A DNA stretch of 64,000 nucleotides from Ixodes scapularis. Its lineage: Eukaryota > Arthropoda > Arachnida > Ixodida > Ixodidae. The position numbers and the translations under genes were made by a program. The stretch spans positions 43,712,745-43,776,744 of the forward strand of contig NW_024609837.1 of assembly GCF_016920785.2 (NCBI RefSeq), read 5' to 3'. Shown here piece after piece: positions 37,427-49,400 of the stretch (its first letter is position 1; every line of letters begins with the position of its first letter). Below the pieces are notes generated by a model. That model was not told the DNA's origin. It saw nothing but the letters and a program-made list of their open reading frames with translations, and made no database searches.

Positions 37427-40400
37427 CTGGTGAGGAAGAGGTAATAGCATGAATTAGTGACAAGAGACCGAAACTGGAAAGTGGTTTCTCTTTTCCAAGT
37501 CTTTCCAAAGCGAGCGAGCAACATGTTGGTGTCTAGATGTTTCGGCTCCGGTTGTCTGGAACGCGTGTGAAACCTCATCTCTGAACTATTCGTCTGCACG
37601 TACAAAGAATGTCTTGCAGGTTTTGCCTTTCAATCGGAACTGCATTGCTCTTACTCCAATGCACCAGCACATGTGCTTAATGGTGCTATAGTCTTATACA
37701 GCCATAAAGGCAGCACTTGACAACATACATGCAGCGGAATCACCGCCTGGAAGTCGCATCTGTTCTACAAGAAAGGGGAATGCATGTCATTATGCACAGG
37801 AGTAGTATGCGCAGAACATATTCGAAGTGTGCATTTATTCTGCACAATATGTGTCCACGGTTTCATCGGCGACTAAAAGCCGGTTTCTCACATGCGTTTG
37901 TTTGGCTACGACCGGCTACTCCACGGCCGGTTTTTAACCCTTTTCTGACCGCTTATGACTGGCTGTGCAGCAATGCAGCAGGTCATAAGCAGGTTGTGGT
38001 CCAAAGTGAAACAAATTGTGCAGTTCAGCGTCGACCGGAAGGGTTGAAGCTGAACTGCGTCTTTCCATCGCAACTTGGTTCACTTCAAGTGCAAGCAAAG
38101 CTACAAGCACGAGCGTGTTGCCCCAAACTACGCTTGCACCGCACAAGTGTGCACACTTGGCACGAACAGCGAAAAGCCAGCGTCCACTCTCACAGCTTCT
38201 GCAACGCTCACACTTCAAGTGAGACAGCATGGACTCACCTCAGAGTAGGCTGGAGGCGGCTGGTAGAGGTAGTCGTGGACGTAGGCGTACATGGGGGTGA
38301 AGTGGGTGTCGCCCAGAACCTCCCCTTCCTCGTCGTCGCCGATGTCGACGGACCCCTCTATACACTCCGCATAAGTCGGGGGAGCTGCCACAGAAAGATC
38401 CGAACGACAAATTGTAGGGTGGAATGGGCGTCACGAAGAATTCATGCATTCGTGGGATGCAAATCTGCATTCATCACTGAAATGAGTAGCATTGATAGGG
38501 CCGGCTTCTGAGATTTTGTGTCCTTGACATTGTGATGTTGCATGAAACTATGAAGTCACATTGACGTCCCAACCATGTTGGTTCTGTCTACAGGGCCCCT
38601 GCCCTCCCTCCGCAATGATTGATTTTTTAAGGTCCGGTTCGGCTACAATAGAGCACTTAACCCGCCGCGCATCGTTGAAGGTCGCGCAAGTGATCGAAAC
38701 AAAGGATGGTTTGCCACGGGAACAACGGGGAGAGTGGCAGGGGAGAAAGAGTGGTTTTGTCGACTTTCATTAGATGGCACCACAAGGGTGTGACGTGACA
38801 CTGTGGCTACTGAAAATATGAAAAGCACAAAGGGACAGTCAAGGGCAAGAAGTAGACAGGACAGATGTCCTTGTCTGTCCCTTTGTGCTTTATATTATCA
38901 GTATTACCAATAGCCCAACTTCATGTTTTGAGACACCACGAGACACAGCAGAAAATGTGTCTTCTCCTTTGCGCTTATGCAGCAGAATTACAGTATTCTG
39001 GGGGAAGCTGGCAGGTTTTCTCTCTCATGTGCCAAGATAAAAACAATGTGAATAGTACAAGCCGCAAATTCTTTTAATGTTAAAAACATTGTGCTGCCCC
39101 TTCAAATAAGGTTTGGTGTCCCCTTTGGGGCCCGCCTTGGAGAGTCGCTTACGTTCCACAGGCAGCATGTCGTCGTCGTCTCCTTCCGAGTAGGGGGGTG
39201 CTGGCGGGTAGAAGTGTATCCTGGGCCTGCCCAGGGCCCCCACGGAGCGGTAGTGCGGGGGCCTGGACCTCAGGGGCACCGTGCCCACCACAATGGGCAG
39301 GTCCACCGACAGGTTGTAGGCTCCGGGGATCTGGAGGGTGATCTGCAAAGGGTGGCCAAACATTCTGTCACTCTTTATCGGTCAGCTTCAAGCCCGGGGT
39401 AACGCCCGCCAATTTCTACAGGGTTGTTTCAAAGCATAATTGGGGCCCAAAAAAAAATTTTATTATTTATTTATTAGTTTTTTTATCTCAAAATACTATC
39501 AGTCTCTATTGAGACTATGATAGGGTGGGTGTACAAGTGTACAAAGAAAATAACAACAAGAGCAGCACACACGTGAAAAGGTACTATAAAAGATATCACC
39601 AAATAATCGCAAAAAATGCTTTGACAATGAAAGAGTGCACTCTGTTTGTTGGTCTATAAATAGAGTGCACTAAAACATGTTGCGAAGGTCTCTTTAGGTG
39701 GTGGATTTATCGTATACTCGAATTGCACGAGCACGTGTTTCAGAAGAAAAATTTAAGCCTTAAGAAAATGTCTTTTTTCTATGCACGGGAAGGCAAACAG
39801 TAAACACCGTCTGGTTTGATGCTGCTACTCGCACAAATTACCACACACCCTCAGATCTGTCGGATCTAATGTTTGTCTCAAAAATGCTTACGTTTTTTTG
39901 TTGTTTTTTTTTTTTTTTTGGTCATGTGTGTGTAGCGGTGCCTTTTTTATTGTTTAGGGGGGGGAGTTGGGCATCCCTTTGACCCCTTTGCAAATAGGTT
40001 TTGTTTCCCCAAGAGACGTGCCCCAAAGGTTAGGTCTTCTTTCGCCGAAGGGACGGTACAAAGAAAGAACCGATGCACAGGTTTTCTTTTAATTATCTAA
40101 CAGGAGCATGTAAGGTGCATGTAAGCCAACCAGATTGAGAAGCATTGATGGAAATATTGGGGCTGAAAAATTGCCACCTTTTCTTCATTTGGTTTCACTT
40201 TATCGCATCCGCTTCCGCGATGTTTTGGCGGTCTCAGACGCTGAACTGGAGGTACTTTACGGAGTTTCTCAATCGGATGATGAGCAGCTCTCGTCCTCTG
40301 AATTCAAGTGTGAGAAGCGTTTGAAGTCTGAATCAAAAGCTGGCGTTCCGACTGACACTACCGCCAGAGCAGCCGACACACGAAGCGACCCCCTCGTACG

Positions 40401-43400
40401 TATTATGGGTGCAAAGAGTCCAATTTCGTATCTATACGTCAATGCGCTGTTTACAAACAAGCTGGTGTTTGCCCACACCAGGTGTGGGCACTGCACATGC
40501 AAAAACATTAGATTTCCACAAGGTGACGCACCTGCCGTGCCAACAGCAGCGCTATTGTATGAATGTGACGTCGGAGCTGCATGTTTGTCTATAAAGAGCC
40601 CTGGCAAAGCAAAACACGGTGCAAATAAAGCATCTATAGTTCCCCAAACACATAAAAGATAGTGGCCCTTGCAGGGGTGCCCACGGTTCTGCGTTGGGTG
40701 GGAACTTTCAAATGTGTAATTCTGGACGTACATCTAGGGCATGACTGTATGAGACACTCCAGCACCATTGCCATACATGTATGCCAATGGCCATCAGGGG
40801 GTCAAAAGTACCGAGTCGGCACGCACCCTGACGGCGTACTCTACATGGATGAGACAGCAGTTGGTGATGGAGGGGGACACGGCGGGGATCTTGAGCAGCT
40901 GGGCGTCCCAGTTGGCCGAGCGGCCGGGCTGGATGGCCACCCCCGTGACAATGGTGAACTTGCAGTGCCGCGACCGGGACTTGCCTCCCGCCAGGAACGT
41001 CTGCGTCTGGTGCAGGGTGGCGTGGGGAACCACCGTGCGGCTCGACAGGTTCTCGAAGTCTGCGGTGATGGCGATTGACTCTCCTGCGTGAACGCAATGG
41101 CGACGGGGCATAATTACGATGATGATTGGTAACAGCATGCTCTCTCAGCGACTCTCCTGCGTGCAACGAAAGGTCAGGCGCAGTTACAATAGTGATTGGC
41201 AACCACATTCTCTCCGAGTGACTCTCCTGTGCACAACAGAAGACTAGGCTCGATAGAAATAGTGATTGGTAACTGCATGCTCTCGGTGACTCTCCTGCGT
41301 GCAACGAAAGATAAGGTGCAATTACTGTACTGACTGGTAACCTAATGCTCTCTGAGCGACTCTCCTGCATGCAACAGAAGACTAGGCTCGATTATGACAG
41401 TGATCACTAAACTTGTGTTTTCCAAGTGACTCGCCACGCAACAAAAGATGAGGCGCAATTACTACAGTGATCGGTAACCACATGCTCTCCGAGTGATGAC
41501 GTTATCAAGACTGGACATCAGGATAATTTCTGCATGATTATGCTCGTGCTGCGGAACCCAGGTACTCGAGGTTCAGTCCCCACCTCTGCCCGTTTTGATC
41601 TGAATGAGCATCAAACCGGAGTGCGATTGGGTCTCCTTGCTGTGTGATGCGCGTTAAAGACCCCAGGCTAACGGGCATACTGCTCTGTCTAAATTTTTCA
41701 TCCACAGTGGAGATGCCAGACGCCCACTGGGGCTGGCTAACCTCCCGCTGTCGAAACGTACATATAACAGAATCACTGTATGCATGATTATGTCATCCTG
41801 ACGTCACAGGACATCATCATGCGGCCACATCACGCCAAAGACATGACAGTCTGCCGCTAAATTTGGGGGGGAGGGGGTGACGTCTCGCCCACCAAATTTA
41901 GCAAGAAAAGAGTGTCACACTTTCTCACGACACTCATTCGTAACTTTATGCTTGTCTGATGAACGCCGGCCGCATAACGCCTCTGTTCCGCTATTTCTGA
42001 TGGTTTCAAAAATTGTTTCAAAAGCTCGGATCTCATTCGAGTCGTTCAGACTTCGAAGTGCTTTTAATCGTCACTACGACCTTGAACGAAACATAAAATA
42101 GGACACCACATCTATGCAGATCTTGTCTGCGCTGTCACCATTTAGCAGGCTGTAGCTCCCAGAACTTTCGGCCCATAATGATAGTTTAGTAGAACAGCTC
42201 ATAAAATCGGCCTATTAAGCAGCAATCCAAACTCGCAGCAGAACAGGTTTCTGCTGCATGTGCCTCCACCGCTGCACCGCCAGCAGGATCGTAACAAGCA
42301 ACAGCCCGAAACCTTTACGACATCGACGACGGACGTCACCAACGTGGTACGCGTGCAAGTTTTCAGTTGACTAGAGCGCGCGTTTCTCTAAACAGGAAGC
42401 AAGCCGAGACTCACGCGGCAGCAAGCTTTGTTCTCACCAGGACAGTAGCCCTTGCGATCCGTCCTCGCGTACAGCGAGATGGGTCCCGAGGTACAGCACC
42501 AACAACACAGCGTCTTCTCCACGCTGCTCTCCACCGGCATCTGGAATGGGAAAGCATGTGCCGTAAGCGCCGATGCCTTTCGGACTCTCGCCGCATCGCC
42601 AAGGTCGAACGTTGTCTCAACCTTGGCCCATCACAATCGCTCTCGTTCAATTACTAAGGATAAGTTGGCTCGCACATGCCATCTTAAAGGGTGACTGCAA
42701 AGAAAAAAAATGTTTTTTTTAAACAGTCTGGTTAAATGGGACACGTGCGTCAAAAAATAAATTTTACGCAAAAAAAAATTATTTTAAACCAATATTGATG
42801 GCACGAAATTTATTGTAGTTGCATCTGAATTATGCGCGCAAAGTCCATGACGTCACGGAATGGTCATACACTCTTTCCACCTCAACGAGATGGTCATACA
42901 CTCTCTACACCTTAACGTGATGCCTAGAGCTTCTCTCCTCCACGCGCCCGAAATGCCAAGAGAGAAAATAAGTGGAAAGGAGGTGACTGCCGACTAAATT
43001 GCTTCTTGCACCGTCAATATTGCTCTAAAAGTATTTTTGTTAGGCGTAAAATTAATTTTTTTTACACATGTGTCCCAACCAGACTGTTTAAAAAAAAAAA
43101 CTTTTTTTTTTTCTTTTCAGTGGTTGTTTTGCACGTTTGCGTCGAAGGGCGACCGGGTCCTTCGCGACCGCTCATAACTATGTACGGTGATAGAATGCGC
43201 TGGCACAGTGGTGCCACCTGTCGTGTAGCCCCGGTACCGCACATAACAAGACTGAAGGTTTTGCAGCATCTGCGAGATCAAAGCTGCGCACCATCCATGA
43301 GAAACAGTCGCTTGTAACGTTGTCAGAATTATCTCGGGCCCGGTGTGAGAGAATGATCTATAAATGGTTTGACATGCTTATATTTTGTCACAAAGAAGTG

Positions 43401-46400
43401 AGGAAATATGCACAGGTCGGAGGCATTCCAGAGCGACTCGACGGGCAACGCCATCGCGACCTCTCGTCATAGGCGGTTGTAAGCGGCTGCAGCATGTTCA
43501 ATCCCACTCTAATGCTCAGATGTGAACCAGCTTTTAGTGCACAGAAAGTACAATGATAGGAAGCTTCGTTTGCGTGGCTCTCTTGTCTCGTTATTCTCGC
43601 ACCCCGTAAAATTTCGTTAGTCGGTGGCGGGCTGATAAGCCGGTGCATGCTCCGCCTACATCTCGAGCTTTCTGCCCTTGATAACGCTTGGTTGCACGCG
43701 AAGCCGAAGCTTGGTGGAAGGCAACAAGCGCGTGCTAGAGACGGAGCTTCCACCAAATTCTCAGCCTGTCATTGACTATAGCTGCCGAAGCAGGTTAATT
43801 GTGGACGAGTCGGAAGGCCAGAGTGTTTTGCCGGGATGTGCCACCAGGACAGGTGTGTCGCTGGACCCATGTTAAGCGTTCATTTGTTAAATATTTTGTG
43901 GGAGAGCACGTGCAAAGCAGTCTCAATTCTGTCCATTTGTGATATATGTGAGTTTGGTTTCACTAGGAGGAACTGATTACACCTCTATTGTTTTCAAGTT
44001 GTCAAAATCTTAACCAAAATGATGACTGTTTGATTTGAAACAAAAGAAAATCGGGGAAGTGCAATTGCACCACACTACTGTCTGCTCGTATATGGATGAC
44101 GGCGCAGCTCCAGTGCCACAGATAATTAATTTCAAAATACCTATCCGCAAAGGTTCTTATTGTCAAAAGATATGCGATAGAGAAGGTTCAAGAGCAGTGT
44201 ACTAGAAAACCTACATCAGTATGTCAACAAAGATTTCTTTCTTTGACACATCTCATTCCACTGCCACAGACGATGCACTTTTCATGCCTTTCACAGTACT
44301 GCTCATTGTCAAAATGCATGTGATAAGATTTTACCACAATGTATTAGAAAATAATGAGTCAACAAAGATTCGTTCCCTTGACACATCCCATTCCACTGCC
44401 TCAGGTAATGCACTTCTAATGCCATAATGCCATTCCCCAATGGTGCTCATTGTTAAAAGGTATGCAATTGAAAAGACTCCATAGCAGTATAGCAGATAAT
44501 CAACATCAATACTTTGTCAACAAAGATCTGTTCCTTTAACTCAGCTGATTTTTAAAAAGCAATGCAATGGTGACGATTGTGGTTATCCATGGCCACAAAA
44601 CTGTTCAGTGGGGGCCTTGCACCATGTAGCACACCATGGATTCACCAAAAACTAAAATTTTGACAAAGCCCGCCCTAAGTAAGGGGCAGCCCAGTTTCAA
44701 GCAGCACATGTTGGTTAGATCTGGATCTTACTATGTGACGCGAGCATGGTTCAACGAACCAGACATATCACAATGCAGATTGTCAACGAAGTAGACACCA
44801 CGGCACTGGAGCTCAGGCACTGGAGCTCGCTCGCTTGATAGCAGATAACAACGGTTTTGGTTTCGTGCTGGCTCTTGTCAGCGTGGTGATAGCCTTCCGG
44901 TTTTGTCTGTTGTAGTTGTGCGTTTGGAGTTCGCTGCACTTCAGGTTGCAACATCTTTCAAGCGCAAGGTGCAGCGTTGTTAATCAGCGAGGTACTTTCC
45001 CTCCTGCTCCCCTCCACCTCGGAGTTATCAAGGCCAAGGTTGGCTTTGTGAGACAAGAGCTCGAAGACTTCTTAAACGTTTGAAAGCTTCGTTCGAGTTA
45101 TATTTAGAACTCCTTTATCGCTGCAACGAAAGTTTGTCGGTAGCTGAGGACTGCTGCTGTGCATGAACGCAAGGACGCACGTCAATGTTTTGCCCCGCAA
45201 CAGCAGAAGGGCTCGCTCTCCTATAAAAGAGGTAAATATTTCGGGATTTGTTTTATAGCACAGCTTTTTAAGGTAGCTGATTAGATCTGGCATCACGTCA
45301 AAGCTTATAGAGCATGGATCTTGTGCTTGTCTATGTTTGTGTTGCCGAAATGCCCAGTTAAAAAAGTGAAAGCCATTTACAACTCCCTGTAATGCCAAAT
45401 TGGAGCGCAGCTCTTGAGGAGGAGGAGGGAAGGGTACTGAGGGCCACGTGACATAGGGGAAAGGGTCACGTGACATAGGGGAAAGGGTCACGTGACCCTT
45501 TCCCCTAGGGGGTCACGTGACCTGGGGGTGTCACGTGATCTGGGGGTGTCACGTGACCTAGGGGCAAGATTTTTCCGCTAGATTTAGCGGCGAAATTTTT
45601 TAGCAGGGGAATTTTTCCTCTAGATTTAGCGGGGAAATTTTTTTCGTTAGATTTAGCGGGGGAATTTTTCCGCGCTAAATTGGACAACAAAAATTTTTTG
45701 TTGTCCCACTATGCTTTTAATGTGTAAGCTGCTTAGTTCGAATAGCGTTTTCGTGTAATTCATACTTTTTGTTCTCGCGGCCCAGTTGAGTGCGCTTCTT
45801 TCCGAGCACCGGTGCACTGCGGAGAAGCAACGCCCACGGAGCTTGCTTCCGTGGGTGTTTTTTCTCTGTAGTGCGCTGGTGTTCGGCAAGAAGCGTGCTC
45901 AACGGGGCAAGAGCATGGCAGTTTCGCGGCAGTTTCCATTGCAACTTACGCGGACGCTGTGATGTGGCGGCATGGCATAGGTCCATGTTGCAACGTCCAC
46001 GCAAGTTGCTATGGAAGCTGCCGCGCAGCACCCGTTTTCAGTGCTCGTGTTCCCTGCAACTTTTTTGCTGGATGAACAAACTTAATTTTGTTTTGACATG
46101 TCATGTGCTGTCTAAACAGTTCATGATAAACAACATTTTGGGGATCAAATATCTAGTTTGTATGTGAACCATCCATATAGCAAATCATAATTTTATCTTG
46201 CATCATATTTCAATGAATTTCTGATAATCCAAACAAAATTCATGACTTCCTGGAGTTTGAATTAGCGAGAGTCTACTTGGACCCAACCCTGTGTGCCGAG
46301 CGAGTAGGGCTGATGGGCTTATTATTCTCCGTTTCAGAGCTTCAAAGTGGCTTCAAAGTCGATTGTAGTCATTGTAATCACCTAGTAAGCCCCCATCACT

Positions 46401-49400
46401 TCTGTTGACCTAGAAGAATCTCCAAAACATCAGTGGTTGGGAACCACTGCTCCAAAAGCTAGTTTGCACATTTGCATTCTCTAGTGTTGAGTGAGTTGCG
46501 TTTTCTTGTAACTATTTAGCACACTTGTACCGTCCGTCGAATAGCCCTGGAGTGCTTTTAAACCTGCATACACATTTTTATAATATTTTATGCATTATTC
46601 TTATCATCGTGGGTTTGAAATAATTCTGAGTGTTACAAGAGACTCTTTTTCATAAATAATGTGTAGATTTGATACCACAAATGCTGCAAAACCTTCAGTC
46701 CGGTTGCTCACAAGTCGGAACTTAAACAAACGACAATCTGTACACCCAACCAACTGACTTCCACGCTAAAACCCAAAGATAAATAAAGGGTTCTTCTCAT
46801 TATTCCAGAGGGGGCCCCTCCGTCACACAGCACACAGAACCGCAACAACATGGCCACTTTCGAAAGAATGGTTGTCGGTCCCCTACTGCAAGGAACAGTG
46901 GCAGCCATATTGGCTTGTATCTTGTCTACAACTCTGCTGGTCCTGTTGGCCGCCGCCGCAATGCTCGTTTGCACGCTGCTCGCCGCCTCCGCTGCGTTGG
47001 TTGTCTCCTTGCTCGTGTTCCTGGCTGTGGTGTGCGGAGTCGTCGCTGCAACGGCGCTGTTTGTGATCTTCATCATAGCGCCGCTCATTCTGGGATCGTC
47101 TGCAATTGCGTTGCTTGCTGTCGGTGCACTGTTGATGATGTTCTTCGACATCTCCGCACTACCATTCATGAACAGCGCCGACACCGAGGGTCAAGTTGAC
47201 ATCAAGAAGATAGAAAACGCTAACATCGATCCGGTCGTGAAAGCTGAAAAGAGTGTGAAGTGCCAGTGCGTTTGTGTGCAAGAGTTCAATGGGTTGGACG
47301 ACCTCAAAGCTGATTAGAGTCTCGTAAAATCCCTCGAACATTGTGTGATAAATGTTTCATTTTTAACTTTGGTTCAGTCTACGAAGCAGTGGTGTCATTT
47401 CTGGGATGGCCTTACTGTGAAAGGTTATTTGAATCTATAACAACTGACTGGCAACGATCAACAATCTCAAAGTTGGCTAGGGTGTCGTGAGCTCTGTTTT
47501 ATGAGTTTAAACCAAAAGCCCACAAAAAATTGTATAATATTATCAATGTTTATTTACAATCTGAGGTAGAACAAATTACAAGAAACAAAATATCTATAAT
47601 AGACATGGTGAAAGGGGTGGTCCGCTTCATTGATTGATTTTCTTTATAATTAGTTGCCTTTTTGGTTTCCTTTTTTTTTCTCCTCATTCGTCAATTCTTT
47701 AGTTAGTTTTATTTTGCGCGAATTTTTACATTGAGTTATATCTTCAGGCGGTCCGTTAAAAGTTTAGGTACGTAGTATTTTCTTGTTGCCTCTCCATATT
47801 TCGTTTTTATATATGATTCTACATATATTATGCTTGGACGTAACATTCTTTCCTTAACTGTTTCTATTTTATGTTTATTGTATAAAAAATGTTTTGTTAT
47901 GGATTCTTCAATTGATCACTAAAGCACAACACTCCTAAATCTTTCTGCATAAACTTATCAAAAACATATTCTTCACTATTATGTCCCACCTTTCTAAGTA
48001 TTGTATTTGGAAGTTTTGATTTTTATTTTACAGATATTTGGCACAGTACTCGTTAACAGTTATTGCATATTGTAATACTGGTTTTCCTAAGGAATTATAT
48101 ATCATTCGAAGAACAGAACGGAGAACCGTATCTTGAATATGAAACATGTGCCGTCGGCATTCTCAACTTCTTGCATACCTGTTCTACATGAATTTTCCAT
48201 TTAAGATGATGATCTATGTACATTCCAAGATATTTTACATTGTCGACGTATTCTAGTGTCGGCAAAAAAGCTGTTACAGTTATTCTCGTGCATTTTTATC
48301 TATATTTCGGTATGTATTTTTTTTTCCTTGTGTCTCGGAAGCACGTTACTTGGGTTGTGGGAAAATTTACGATTATTTGATTTTTACTGTACCATTGAAA
48401 GAATATTGAAAATATCTTCCTGAACCTCACCTACGGCGCTTGCAGATTCCTTGCGGGCGTAGACAATTACCGTATCATCAGCAAACTGAAAAAGTTGTTA
48501 GTTTGACCTGGGTTATCTCGTTAACATATAAATTAAAAAGTGATGGGCCGAGAGTACTGTTCCCTATGGTACTCTGTGGTTGACTTTAATTTCTCTACTA
48601 TATTTGGAAGCTAGTCGCACCCTTGGTGTCTACCAAGGAGAGAAATTTGAAAAAATATCATATGCCCTCCCCTAAATCCTTATGCTATGTAACCTATCTA
48701 ATACAGAATGATTTATTGTTTTAAAGGCCCTAGAGAAGTCTACAAACAAGGCTACTATATATTTCCCGCTGTCCATGTTTTCGTACACGTCAAAAAAGTC
48801 CTCTAATAAATCACATATGCCTATATGTTTTCTAAACTGATACTGTATATGAATTACTATATTATGCTTTGTGTTAAAGCTTTAAAATATTTTATTAATC
48901 AAGAGTACACACACTGGTCTATAATTAAGAAGTTTGTTTTTCTCACCTTTTTTTTTGTATATTGGCCTTACTACAGCTGTTTTAAGTTTTCTAGGAATGA
49001 CACCCCTAGAGAATATACAATTGCACAGCTGGATCAGTACTGGTTTTAACACATGAATCTGGTATTTAATATCCTTTGGCCTTATTTGATCTAACCCCAC
49101 TGCTTTATTCATTTAAATTTTTTCCACTATTTCTATTCAATCATTTTGAGCCGTATCTGGAAGAAATAATGAATCGCAGATTTTTATTTGATTATGTTGT
49201 CGTTCCCTTGGTCCACTACAAAGAGGTTTGATTGACTGTACATTTTCTGTATTAAAATCGTTGGCGAGCTTTTCTATGTCATAATTAGGGCCAAAATTAA
49301 TTTCTGTTTAATCGATTTTTTCTTTTTTCGTCCTAACAGCTGATTTACTAATGACCAACACTGTGCTGCATCTTTCGTTTCATAAAACTTGGTTCAATAA

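Noticed and set aside
37717..38511. 264-codon ORF on the + strand
   Set aside because: It runs antisense through the well-supported arrestin exon 38239-38384, has no recognisable domain and is rich in His, Arg and Cys as expected for a shadow frame.
41077..41495. Reading the array as extra coding exons of the arrestin
   Set aside because: Units shift frame relative to each other and would break the conserved GYCPG-ESI junction, so they are treated as intronic.
46708..47184. 158-codon minus-strand ORF opposite the hydrophobic ORF
   Set aside because: Its Ala/Ser/Thr/Asn-rich composition is what the antisense of a Leu/Val/Ala-rich frame gives. The + frame has the better start context.
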